Part shown: in pieces, positions 41,546 to 49,714 of the stretch
How the letters are laid out: each line of letters begins with the position of its first letter
Numbering within the stretch: the stretch's first letter is position 1
Assembly (NCBI GenBank): GCA_008363385.1
Contig: RHKY01000025.1
Span: forward strand, 1-64,000
Direction of reading: 5' to 3'
Origin: Acidobacteriota bacterium
Lineage (GTDB): Bacteria; Acidobacteriota; Thermoanaerobaculia; UBA5066
DNA length: 64,000 nucleotides
The notes under the pieces: generated by a model
Told to the model about the DNA's origin: nothing
Seen by the model: the letters and a program-made list of their open reading frames with translations, nothing else
Database searches by the model: none
Translations under genes and position numbers: made by a program

Positions 41546-43363
41546 CTACCCGACGCTGCGGTCGAGGAGGAGGAGGACCAGGACGACGGGGAGCCAGCCG
41601 ATCGAGGCGAGGAAGAGCCTCAGGGCGGCGGCGTCGGTGGGCTGCCGGGCGAACCGGACGGCGGTGCCGAGGAAGAGGACGGTCAGGACGGCCGCCGCGG
41701 CGCCGTAGACGAGCCCCGCGCTCCCCACGAGCGTCGGGGCGAGGCTGACCGGGAGGAGCGCGGCGGTGTAGAGGAGCGCCTGCCTCCCGGAGCGGCGGCC
41801 GGTCGGGTCGAGGACGGAGAGGACGCGGAACCCGGCCTCGCCGTAGTCCCGCCGGTGGCGCCAGCCGATCGCCAGGAAGTGGGGCAGCTGCCAGAGGAAG
41901 ACGAGGCCGAAGAGGACGAGCCCCGGCGCTCCGACGGCCCCGGCGGCCGCCGTGTAGCCGCCGAGCGGAGGGAGCGCGCCCGGGACGGCCCCGACGAGGA
42001 GCGAGAGCGGCGAGCGCGTCTTCAGCGGCGTGTAGGCGAAGACGTAGCTCGTCAGCGTGACGAAGGCCAGGAGCGTCGTGACCGGGTTGGTGAAGAGCCA
42101 GAGCTCCACGAGCCCGGCCACCGAGAGGGCCGAGGCGGCCAGGAACGCCAGCCGGGCCGGGAGCCGCCCCGAGGGGAGCGGGCGTCCGGCCGTCCGGGCC
42201 ATCCGCCGGTCGAGGTCGATCTCGACCAGCTGGTTGAAGGCGTTGGTCCCCGAGGAGACGAGCGCCGTCCCCGACAGGAGGTGGAGGAGGAGCGCGACGT
42301 CGAGGCTCGCCAGCGGCCCCGCGTGCCCGACCGCGAAGCCGACGAACGCGGTCAGGACGACGAAGACCGTGATGCGGGGCTTCGTCAGCTCGAGGAGGTC
42401 GCGGGCGCGGGAGGGGGGCTCGCCGCCGGCGGCCAGGCCCGGCGCGCCGCCCGCGGCCCGGGCGAGAGGCGCCAGCGTCACGGCGGTCAGGACGCCCGTG
42501 ACCCAGCAGAGGGCCCCGACGGCCAGGTGGGCGGTCGTGGCGGGGACGGCCTTCTCGGACCAGACCGAGAGGGCCCCCAGGCCCACCTGCGTGGCCACCA
42601 GGCCGGTCCAGAGCGCCGAGGCGGTCCGGAACCCGGGCGAGAGCGGCGACAGCCTCCAGAGGGCGACGGCGGCCCTCAGGACCAGGACCGTGACGAGGAC
42701 CGCCCCGACCCGGTGGGAGAGCTGGACGTGGACCCCGGGCGCGGCGAGCTGCGGAAGCGTGGGGAAGAGGCGGCCGAAGGAGAGGGGGAAGTCGGGGATG
42801 GCGAGGCCCGCCCCCGTGTGCCGGACGACGGCGCCCAGGAGGATCTGGACGTAGACCATCGCCGCCGCGGCCACCGTCCGCCGGTACGCGGTCCGGACGA
42901 GGGGGCCGAGCTCCCCGGGGACCGCCGGAGCCTCGGCTCGCGGACGGGACGCCAGGAGGGCGATCGTGGCGGTCAGGGCGAAGACGACCTGGGCCAGCCC
43001 CGCGTGGGCCGAGGAGACGGCCGGGGGGAGGAGGAGGAGGACCGTGAGGCCGCCCAGGAGGGCCTGCAGGAGGATGGCGCCGAAGGCCAGGAGCGAGAGC
43101 GTCTTCAGCCGGCGGTCGGCGCGGGAGAGGAACAGGACCGCCACCTGCAGCCCGACGAGCGTGGAGACGGCCGCGGCCACGAGCCGGTGCCCGTGCTCGA
43201 AGAGGATCCCCCCGACCATCGGCGGCATCAGCTTGCCGTACGACAGGGGCCAGTCCGGCACCGCCAGGCCCGAGTCCGTCGACGTGACCAGGGCCCCCGC
43301 GATCAGCAGGAGGAAGACGCAGACGGCCACGGCGCGGGAGTAGGTTCGGGCGAGGTTCTCCAT
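41546..43363 (-). CDS. ctaA-ctaB: Fused haem A synthase (CtaA) and protoheme IX farnesyltransferase (CtaB)
   Basis: 605-aa membrane protein. Residues 1-310 are CtaA/Cox15-like with eight TM helices and conserved haem-ligand histidines in FEHGHRLVAA, SSAHAGLAQ, VQLSHRVGAV and TTAHLAVGAL. Residues of about 325-605 are the UbiA-type prenyltransferase CtaB, with NAFNQLVEIDLDRRMART (NxxxDxxxD-type site), YTPLKTRS and FLWQLPHFLAIGWRHRRDYG. CtaB makes haem O from protohaem; CtaA oxidises it to haem A. Both are usually separate proteins, so this one chain would carry both successive steps. A promoter lies about 70 nt upstream. Confidence 0.93.
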   Translation of the reverse strand: MENLARTYSRAVAVCVFLLLIAGALVTSTDSGLAVPDWPLSYGKLMPPMVGGILFEHGHRLVAAAVSTLVGLQVAVLFLSRADRRLKTLSLLAFGAILLQALLGGLTVLLLLPPAVSSAHAGLAQVVFALTATIALLASRPRAEAPAVPGELGPLVRTAYRRTVAAAAMVYVQILLGAVVRHTGAGLAIPDFPLSFGRLFPTLPQLAAPGVHVQLSHRVGAVLVTVLVLRAAVALWRLSPLSPGFRTASALWTGLVATQVGLGALSVWSEKAVPATTAHLAVGALCWVTGVLTAVTLAPLARAAGGAPGLAAGGEPPSRARDLLELTKPRITVFVVLTAFVGFAVGHAGPLASLDVALLLHLLSGTALVSSGTNAFNQLVEIDLDRRMARTAGRPLPSGRLPARLAFLAASALSVAGLVELWLFTNPVTTLLAFVTLTSYVFAYTPLKTRSPLSLLVGAVPGALPPLGGYTAAAGAVGAPGLVLFGLVFLWQLPHFLAIGWRHRRDYGEAGFRVLSVLDPTGRRSGRQALLYTAALLPVSLAPTLVGSAGLVYGAAAAVLTVLFLGTAVRFARQPTDAAALRLFLASIGWLPVVLVLLLLDRSVG

Positions 43364-43432
43364 CGTCTCCGTTCGGCTCGAGAGGGCGGGGGAGGGAGGG
43401 CCCGGCGGGCCCGGCATTGCGACGAACTCTCG

Positions 43433-43461
43433 ATTTGACCACACCTGGGGCTCCCTGACAA
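43433..43461 (-). promoter_or_regulatory. Promoter for the ctaA-ctaB operon
   Basis: On the minus strand: TTGTCA (43456-43461), 17-nt spacer, TCAAAT (43433-43438), giving a leader of about 65 nt before the ATG at 43363. The opposite strand of the same region carries TTGACC (43435-43440) with only a weak -10, possibly serving the divergent racemase gene. Confidence 0.5.
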
Positions 43462-43507
43462 AAGCCTTTCCTCGCCCGACCGCTCGCGGCGGCCCGGCGG
43501 TGCGAAG

Positions 43508-44623
43508 ATGCTCTCGATGCGGGTCGAGCGCGCCGTCCTGCGGGTCGTGGAGATGCCGCTGAAGTTCGTCTTCCGGACGTCCTTCGGGCAGACGCGGGCG
43601 AAGCGGTTCCTCCTCCTGGAGCTCTCGGCCGGGGGGCTCACCGGGTGGGGCGAGTGCGTGGCCGAGGACGAGCCGTTCTACTCGCCCGAGACCGTGGGGA
43701 CCGCCACGGAGGCGCTCCGCCGCTGGCTCCTGCCCTGGCTCCTCGGGCGCGACCTCGAGAGCCCGGGCGACTTCGAGCCGGTCGCCGCCCGCGTCCGGGG
43801 CCACCGGATGGCCAGGGCTGCCGTCGACATGGCCCTCCACGACCTGTTCGCCCGGGCGGCGGGCGTCTCCCTCTCGCGGTACCTGGGGGGGACGCGGGAC
43901 GCCGTGGAGGTCGGCGTCTCGCTCGGGATCCGCCCGACCGTCCGCGAGGCCGTCGAGGACGTCGCACGCCACGTCGGGCAGGGGTATCGCCGGATCAAGC
44001 TGAAGATCGAGCCCGGCGCCGACGTGGAGCGGCTCGCGGCCGTCCGCGAGGCCTTCCCGGGAATCGTCCTGACGGCGGACGCCAACGCCGCCTACCGGCT
44101 CGAGGACGCCCCGCACCTGGCGCGCCTCGACGCCTTCCGCCTCGACTACCTGGAGCAGCCGCTCCACCACGAGGACCTCCTCGACCACGCCGAGCTCTCC
44201 CGCCGGATCTCGACCCCGGTCTGCCTGGACGAGTCGATCCGGTCCGAGGCGGACGTGCGGCTCCTCCTGGCCCTCGGCGCGGGGAAGGTCGTGAACGTGA
44301 AGGCGGGCCGCGTCGGCGGCTTCGTCGAGGCGCTCAGGATCCACGCCCTGTCGGCCGGCGCTGGCCTCCCCCTCTGGTGCGGCGGGATGCTGGAGTCGGG
44401 CGTCGGGCGGGCCCACAACGTCGCGCTCGCCTCGCTGCCCGGCTTCACGAAGCCCGGGGACACGGCCTCCTCCTCGCGGTACTTCGACGAGGACCTCGTC
44501 GAGCCGCCGCTCGAGGCCGTGGACGGGCTGATGCCGGTCCCGCCGGGGCCCGGGATCGGGGTCGACGTGAGGCCTCGGGTCCTGGACCGGTTCACGCTGT
44601 CCCGGGAGGAGGTGGCGCCGTGA
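43508..44623 (+). CDS. Enolase-superfamily N-succinylamino acid racemase / o-succinylbenzoate synthase
   Basis: 371-aa muconate-lactonizing-type enolase-superfamily enzyme of the MenC/NSAR family. Catalytic set: first lysine pair in RRIKLKIEPG (KxK), metal ligands in LTADANAAYR, DYLEQPLHHEDL and VCLDESIRSEADV, and the opposite lysine in VNVKAGRVGG; the end-of-barrel sequence is WCGGMLESGVGRAHNVALAS. Family members racemise N-succinylamino acids and/or make o-succinylbenzoate for menaquinone. The M20 and GNAT neighbours favour the racemase role; no other men gene is visible. ATG at 43508; a second ATG at 43517 is possible. Confidence 0.88.
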   Translation: MLSMRVERAVLRVVEMPLKFVFRTSFGQTRAKRFLLLELSAGGLTGWGECVAEDEPFYSPETVGTATEALRRWLLPWLLGRDLESPGDFEPVAARVRGHRMARAAVDMALHDLFARAAGVSLSRYLGGTRDAVEVGVSLGIRPTVREAVEDVARHVGQGYRRIKLKIEPGADVERLAAVREAFPGIVLTADANAAYRLEDAPHLARLDAFRLDYLEQPLHHEDLLDHAELSRRISTPVCLDESIRSEADVRLLLALGAGKVVNVKAGRVGGFVEALRIHALSAGAGLPLWCGGMLESGVGRAHNVALASLPGFTKPGDTASSSRYFDEDLVEPPLEAVDGLMPVPPGPGIGVDVRPRVLDRFTLSREEVAP

Positions 44624-45771
44624 GCGGAGAGGGCCGGGCCCGGCAGCTGGCCGGGCTCTATACGGGACACCAGGCCGAGGCGGTCGACCTCCTGTCCGAG
44701 CTGGTGCGCTGCGAGAGCCCGTCGGACGACCCGTCGCGGGTGTCGGCCCTGGCGTCCTTCCTCGCCTCCCTGCTGGACCTGCCCGGCGTGGCGGTCTTCA
44801 CGCTCCCGTGCGAGGGGCGCGGCGACGCCCTCCTGGCCCGTTGGGGCCCGGACGGCCCCGGGACGCTCCTGCTCGGGCACCTGGACACGGTCTGGCCGGC
44901 CGGGACGATCGCCTCCTGGCCCTTCTCGGCGGCCGGGGGCGTGGCGCACGGCCCGGGCGTCTTCGACATGAAGGCCGGCATCGTGGTCGCCGCGCACGTC
45001 CTGGCGGCCGTCTCGCGAGGAGAGGTGCTTCCGCGGGGCGGGGTCTCGCTCCTGCTCGTCCCGGACGAGGAGGTCGGGAGCCAGGCCTCCGCGCCGGCGA
45101 CGCTCGCCGAGGCCAAGGAGCGGGGCCGGTGCCTCGTCCTGGAGCCTTCGGGGGAGGGGGGGGCCGCCAAGATCGCCCGCAAGGCGGTCGGGACCCTCCG
45201 CGTGCGTTTCGAGGGAGTGGCCGCGCACGCCGGCCTGGAGCCGGAGAAGGGGGCCTCCGCCCTCCTGGAGCTGGCGCGGTACGCGGTCTTCGCCGACGCG
45301 CTGGCGGACGCCCCGGGCGGCACTACCGTCGTGCCCTCCCGGGCGCACGCGGGGTCGCGCCCCAACGTCGTCCCGGCCGAGGCGGAGCTGGTCGTCGACT
45401 TCCGGGCGTGGACCTCCGCCGAGGCCGAGCGGCTGGCGGCGACGCTCGCGGCCTACCGCCCGGCGGACGGGCGCGTGCGCGTCACCGCGGAGGGGGGCCT
45501 CTCCCGGCCCGCGATGGAGCCGACCTCGGCCTCGCTGGAGCTGTACCAGCAGGCGGCCTCCCTGGCCGAGGCGATCGGCTTCCCCCTGCCGGCGGTCCGG
45601 GTGGGGGGCGCCTCGGACGGGAACCTGACCGCGGCCGCGGGCGTCCCGACGCTCGACGGCCTGGGGCCCGCAGGCGGCGGGGCGCACGCCGCCTTCGAGC
45701 ACGTGGAGCTCTCGGACCTGCCGCGCCGCTCGGCCCTGGTCTCGGCGCTGCTCGAGGGGGTGGAGGAATGA
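44620..45771 (+). CDS. M20-family metallopeptidase, probable N-succinyl-L-amino acid hydrolase
   Basis: 383-aa M20 (ArgE/DapE/CPG2) di-zinc hydrolase. Motifs: GHLDTVWPAG (metal His and Asp), GVFDMKAGIVVA (bridging Asp), VPDEEVGSQ (catalytic and metal Glu), LVLEPSGEG, the dimerisation domain with GVAAHAGLEPEKGASAL, and a final GGGAHAAFEHVELSDLP histidine. In the racemase operon it would release succinate from N-succinyl-L-amino acids, making the D-to-L conversion irreversible. GTG start overlaps the racemase stop (GTGA); the GNAT gene overlaps its end. Confidence 0.87.
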   Translation: MSGEGRARQLAGLYTGHQAEAVDLLSELVRCESPSDDPSRVSALASFLASLLDLPGVAVFTLPCEGRGDALLARWGPDGPGTLLLGHLDTVWPAGTIASWPFSAAGGVAHGPGVFDMKAGIVVAAHVLAAVSRGEVLPRGGVSLLLVPDEEVGSQASAPATLAEAKERGRCLVLEPSGEGGAAKIARKAVGTLRVRFEGVAAHAGLEPEKGASALLELARYAVFADALADAPGGTTVVPSRAHAGSRPNVVPAEAELVVDFRAWTSAEAERLAATLAAYRPADGRVRVTAEGGLSRPAMEPTSASLELYQQAASLAEAIGFPLPAVRVGGASDGNLTAAAGVPTLDGLGPAGGGAHAAFEHVELSDLPRRSALVSALLEGVEE

Positions 45772-46550
45772 GCAAGGAGTCGATCGTGATCCGCGAGCTG
45801 CGGACGCCCGAGGAGTTCCGGGCGACCGAGGAGATCTCGAAGGCCGCCTGGCGGTTCTCCGACCGGGCGGTGCCGCCCGCGGCGGACCTCGTGGCCGCCA
45901 CGCGCGCCGGCGGGCTGACGGCGGGCGCCTTCGCCAGGAAGCAGCTCGTCGCCTTCGTCCACTCCATCCCGCGCGTCAACCTGGGCCAGCCCGCGCAGCA
46001 CTCCCACCTCCTCGCCGTCCAGCCGTCCCTCCAGGGGCTCGGCATCTCGGCGCGGCTGAAGTTCTTCCAGCGCTCCTGGTGCCTCGAGCGGCGGATCCGC
46101 CTCGTGACGTGGACGTACGACCCGTTCCTCCTGCGCAACGCGCGGCTGAACGTCGGGCGGCTGCGCGCCACCGTCCGCGGGCTGGTCCCGAACCTCTACG
46201 GCCCGCTCGGGGGGATCTACGGGGGGCTGCCGACCGACCGGTTCGAGGTCACCTGGCGCCTGGACGACCCGATCGTGGAGCTGGCCGCCCGGGGCGAGGC
46301 GCTCCCCACCCACGCCCCGGAGGACGACCAGGTCCCCGTGGCGCGCCCGCTCTCGATCCCCGACGCTCCCCGCGTGGCGCTCCCGTTCCCCGCGGGCGCC
46401 CCGGGGATCTACCGGACCGACCCCGCCGGCAGCCTCCGCGCGCGGAAGGCCTTCGGGAAGGTGGCCCGGACGCTCTTCGACCGGGGCTACGAGGTGACCG
46501 GGCTGATGATGGGCGAGGCCGGCCCCGCCTACCTCCTCGACCGGAGGTGA
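45768..46550 (+). CDS. GNAT-type acyltransferase, probable amino-acid N-succinyltransferase
   Basis: 260-aa protein of the COG3375 predicted N-acyltransferase family: IVIRELRTPEEFRATEEISK, GAFARKQLVAFVHSIPRVN, acyl-CoA site LLAVQPSLQGLGISARLKFF, RIRLVTWTYDPFLLRNARLN and LNVGRLRATVRGLVPNLYG. This family is the third member of NSAR operons, where it succinylates D-amino acids. The ATG at 45768 overlaps the M20 stop and has GGAGG just upstream. The succinyl-CoA preference is inferred from context. Confidence 0.85.
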   Translation: MSKESIVIRELRTPEEFRATEEISKAAWRFSDRAVPPAADLVAATRAGGLTAGAFARKQLVAFVHSIPRVNLGQPAQHSHLLAVQPSLQGLGISARLKFFQRSWCLERRIRLVTWTYDPFLLRNARLNVGRLRATVRGLVPNLYGPLGGIYGGLPTDRFEVTWRLDDPIVELAARGEALPTHAPEDDQVPVARPLSIPDAPRVALPFPAGAPGIYRTDPAGSLRARKAFGKVARTLFDRGYEVTGLMMGEAGPAYLLDRR

Positions 46551-46565
46551 CTCCCCGCGAGACCC

Positions 46566-47648
46566 TCAGGCCTTGGCCAGCTCCTCGCGGAGCTTCTCGG
46601 CCTGGAAGTGGGCGACGAGCGGGTCGATCAGCTCGTCGAGCCGCCCGTCCAGGATCTCCGGGAGGCGGTGGGACGTGAAGCCGATCCGGTGGTCCGTCAC
46701 GCGCGACTGGGGGAAGTTGTACGTCCGGATCTTCTCGGAGCGGTCCCCGCTGCCGACCATCTTCTTCCGGTCGGCCGCGTAGGCGGCGTCGCGCCGCTCG
46801 CGCTCGACCTCGAAGAGCCGGGCCCGGAGAACGCGCATCGCCTTGGCCTTGTTCTTGATCTGCGACCGCTCGTCCTGGCACTGGACGACGGTGTTCGTCG
46901 GGACGTGGGTGATCCTCACCGCCGAGTAGGTCGTGTTCACGCCCTGCCCCCCCGGTCCCGAGGCGCAGAAGGTGTCGACGCGGAGGTCCTTCTCGTTCAC
47001 CTCGACGTCCACCTCCTCGGCCTCCGGCAGGACGGCGACGGTGGCCGCGGAGGTGTGGATGCGGCCCTGGGACTCGGTGGCGGGGACGCGCTGGACGCGG
47101 TGGACGCCCCCCTCGTACTTCAGCCGGGCGAAGGCCCCCTCGCCCTCGACGATGGCCTGGATCTCCTTGACCCCGCCCCGCCCGCCCGCGTCGCTCCGGT
47201 CGATCACCTCGACGCGCCAGGAGCGCCCCTCGGCGTAGCGGACGTACATCCGGAAGAGCTCCTCGGCGAAGAGCGAGGCCTCCTCGCCGCCGGTCCCGGC
47301 GCGGATCTCCAGGACGACGTTCCTGGCGTCGTTCGGGTCCCTCGGGAGGAGGAGGACCCTCAGCTCCTCCTCGAGGGCGGCCATCCGGGCCAGGAGGCCC
47401 TCGGCCTCCGACTCGGCCATGGCGCGCAGCTCGTCGTCCGCTGGGAGCGTCTCGAGGAGCTCCCGCGCGCCCGAGAGCTCGGAGTCGACCCGGCGCCGCT
47501 CGCGGACCTTCTCGACGACCGGCGCGATCTCCTTCATCGCGCGGGCCACCTTCACGTACTCGACGTGGTCCCCGGCGACGTCGGGGCTGTCGCGGCGCGC
47601 CTCCAGCTCGGCGTAGCGCTTCTCGATCTCGTCGAGCTTCTCGAACAT
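46566..47648 (-). CDS. prfA: Peptide chain release factor 1
   Basis: 360-aa class I release factor for UAA/UAG. GGQ motif in [20 protein letters not shown] near residue 233. Codon-recognition PxT motif as PAT in [14 protein letters not shown], which with a Thr third residue marks RF1 rather than RF2. The C-terminal [17 protein letters not shown] is typical. Encoded 59 nt downstream of rpmE. No Shine-Dalgarno is apparent before the ATG. PrmC, which methylates its GGQ glutamine, is encoded 9 kb away. Confidence 0.96.
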   Translation of the reverse strand: MFEKLDEIEKRYAELEARRDSPDVAGDHVEYVKVARAMKEIAPVVEKVRERRRVDSELSGARELLETLPADDELRAMAESEAEGLLARMAALEEELRVLLLPRDPNDARNVVLEIRAGTGGEEASLFAEELFRMYVRYAEGRSWRVEVIDRSDAGGRGGVKEIQAIVEGEGAFARLKYEGGVHRVQRVPATESQGRIHTSAATVAVLPEAEEVDVEVNEKDLRVDTFCASGPGGQGVNTTYSAVRITHVPTNTVVQCQDERSQIKNKAKAMRVLRARLFEVERERRDAAYAADRKKMVGSGDRSEKIRTYNFPQSRVTDHRIGFTSHRLPEILDGRLDELIDPLVAHFQAEKLREELAKA

Positions 47649-47707
47649 GGGGGGAGGGCCCTCGGGGGCGCCCGCCCCGGCGCCGGAGCCGGGACGGGGC
47701 GAGGGGG

Positions 47708-47926
47708 TCAGACCGGGGCGGCGGCCTTGCGCCCGGCGTACCGCTTCTGGAACCGCTCGACGCGGCCCGCGGTGTCGATCAGCTTCGCCTTGCCCGTGAA
47801 GAAGGGGTGGCAATCCGAGCAGATCTCGAGCCTGAGCTCCTTGGCCGTGCTCCGGGTCTTCCAGCTGTTCCCGCAGGAGCAGTGGACGGTGACTTCGTGG
47901 TAGGCGGGGTGGATCTTTTCCTTCAT
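47708..47926 (-). CDS. rpmE: 50S ribosomal protein bL31 (zinc-binding form)
   Basis: 72-aa bL31: [20 protein letters not shown], then [20 protein letters not shown] and [10 protein letters not shown]. The CxC...CxxC cysteines mark the zinc-containing C+ form. A GAGG lies ahead of the ATG. Operon rpmE-prfA is read leftwards. A TAGACT hexamer (47976-47981) about 50 nt upstream is a -10 candidate, mirrored by another TAGACT for the divergent FHA gene. Confidence 0.96.
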   Translation of the reverse strand: MKEKIHPAYHEVTVHCSCGNSWKTRSTAKELRLEICSDCHPFFTGKAKLIDTAGRVERFQKRYAGRKAAAPV

Positions 47927-48033
47927 CGGGTCCTCGGCCCCCAGCCGCGTGCGTGAGCCAGGGCGCGAACCTCGAAGTCTAGCACGTTCCCCGAAGCCGC
48001 CCGCCCGCCCGTCCGCACGCTAGACTGCCCGGC

Positions 48034-49686
48034 GTGTTCGTCCTGACCGTCCGGGTCCCGGGGGAGCCCGTCCAGCGGGTCCGCCTGGAGAGGGCCTCCA
48101 CGACGCTCGGCCGGTCGTCGAGCGCGGACCTGCCGCTCGCCGACCGGACGCTCTCGCGCACGCACGCCCGCATCGACGTGACGGAGGACGGGCCGGTCGT
48201 GACCGACCTGGAGTCGCGCAACGGGACGATGGTCAACGGGACGCGCGTCACCGACCCGGTCCTCCTGTCGCCCGGGGACAGGGTCGTCCTGGGGGAGACC
48301 TCGATCGAGGTGGGGGTGGAGACGGCGAGCCGCGTCGTCGTGGAGGAGGTCGAGCGCGAGGCCGCCGTCGAGAACACGCTCTTCCGCTCCTCGCGCGACC
48401 TGCTCCGCCTACAGAGCCAGGCCGTGCTCGCGCCCACGATGGGCGCCGAGGAGCTCTCGCGCCTGGCCTCCTCCCTGAGGATCCTCAACGAGGTCTCCAT
48501 CGACCTCCTCCGGGACCTCGAGCCCGGGGAGCTCCTCGACCTCGTCCTGGGGAAGCTCTTCGCGACGTTGCAGCCCGACCGGGCGCTGGTCGTCCTCTGG
48601 GACGAGGGGGGGGCCTTCCGGGTCGAGCGGACGCGGTTCGCCGAGGGGATCGACCCGTCCGACATCCGCCTCTCGCGGACGATCGTCCGGGCCGTCCGCG
48701 AGGAGCGCAACGGCGTCCTGATGATCGACACGCAGACCGACCAGCGCCTCTCGGCCTCCGACTCGATCCGCCTGCAGGGCGTCACCTCCTGCCTGGCCGC
48801 CCCGCTCTTCGTCGAGGAGGAGGTGATCGGCCTCGTCTACCTCGAGGCCCGCCTCGGCAAGAAGAGCTTCGTCGAGGAGGACCTCCGGCTCGTCACGTCG
48901 GTCGCCAACGCGGCGGCGATCAAGATCCAGAGCCTGGAGAAAGGGGAGGCGACGCGGCGGATGGAGCGCGAGATGGAGCTGGCCTGGAGCGTCCAGCAGA
49001 AGCTCCTGCCGCAGGCGCCGCCCGACCTGCCGCACACCGCCCTCTGGGGACGGACGATCCCGGCGCGCTTCGTGGCGGGGGACTACTTCGACTACTTCGA
49101 GCGGCCCGACGGGACGACCGACGTCGTCGTGGCGGACGTCTCCGGCAAGGGGACCGCGGCGTCGCTCCTGGCCGCCTCGGTGCAGGCCGCCTTCCAGGCG
49201 TGGGCGAGCGAGGGCTTCCCCCCCGAGCGGATCTGCGAGCGGCTGAACGACTGGCTGGTCCGGCGCATCGGGCCGGAGAAGTTCGTCACGTTCTTCGCGG
49301 CCCACTACGAGCCCGAGAGCGGCGAGGTGCTCTACACGAACGCCGGGCACAACCCGGGCCTCCTCGTCCGCTCCGGGGGCGCGGTCGAGCAGCTGGAGGC
49401 GCACGGCACCCCGCTCGGGATCCTCCCCGGCCGCCGGTACGGCAGCGACGCCCTGAAGCTGTCGCCGGGCGACCTGATCGTCCTCTACAGCGACGGCGTG
49501 ACGGAGGCGACGAACCCGGCCGACGAGGAGTTCGGCATGGAGCGGCTGCAGCAGGTCGTCGTCCCGGGCCGTTTCCTCCCGTTGAAGGACCTGGGCGAGA
49601 GCGTCGCCGAGGAGCTCAACCGCTTCGTCGCGGGCAAGCCCTTCGCCGACGACCGGACGCTGGTCGTCCTCCGAAGGACGAGATAG
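48034..49686 (+). CDS. FHA-GAF-SpoIIE (PP2C-type) signalling phosphatase
   Basis: 550-aa cytoplasmic protein. FHA domain at 1-95 (TTLGRSSSADLPLADRTLSR, THARI, SRNGTMVNG) binds phosphothreonine. GAF domain at about 145-310. A short linker helix (RRMEREMELAWSVQQKLLPQ) leads to a PP2C/SpoIIE phosphatase (about 325-550) with metal motifs VAGDYFDYF, VADVSGKGTAASLL, YTNAGHNPGLL and YSDGVTEATN. Such proteins usually drive partner switching with anti-sigma-factor antagonists; none is adjacent. The GTG start lies 7 nt after TAGACT (48021-48026), without a Shine-Dalgarno. Confidence 0.9.
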   Translation: MFVLTVRVPGEPVQRVRLERASTTLGRSSSADLPLADRTLSRTHARIDVTEDGPVVTDLESRNGTMVNGTRVTDPVLLSPGDRVVLGETSIEVGVETASRVVVEEVEREAAVENTLFRSSRDLLRLQSQAVLAPTMGAEELSRLASSLRILNEVSIDLLRDLEPGELLDLVLGKLFATLQPDRALVVLWDEGGAFRVERTRFAEGIDPSDIRLSRTIVRAVREERNGVLMIDTQTDQRLSASDSIRLQGVTSCLAAPLFVEEEVIGLVYLEARLGKKSFVEEDLRLVTSVANAAAIKIQSLEKGEATRRMEREMELAWSVQQKLLPQAPPDLPHTALWGRTIPARFVAGDYFDYFERPDGTTDVVVADVSGKGTAASLLAASVQAAFQAWASEGFPPERICERLNDWLVRRIGPEKFVTFFAAHYEPESGEVLYTNAGHNPGLLVRSGGAVEQLEAHGTPLGILPGRRYGSDALKLSPGDLIVLYSDGVTEATNPADEEFGMERLQQVVVPGRFLPLKDLGESVAEELNRFVAGKPFADDRTLVVLRRTR

Positions 49687-49693
49687 GGGTCCT

Positions 49694-49714
49694 GCTCCCG
49701 GGAAAACCGGGAGC
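49694..49714. terminator. Bidirectional hairpin between convergent genes
   Basis: Perfect 8-bp stem GCTCCCGG-GAAAA-CCGGGAGC just after the FHA/SpoIIE gene. It touches the last base of the convergent M14 peptidase gene. No T tract. Confidence 0.6.

Noticed and set aside
43435-43463. Plus-strand promoter TTGACC for the racemase operon
   Set aside because: Good -35 but the -10 at proper spacing (ACAAAA/GACAAA) is poor; the minus-strand promoter in the same place is stronger.
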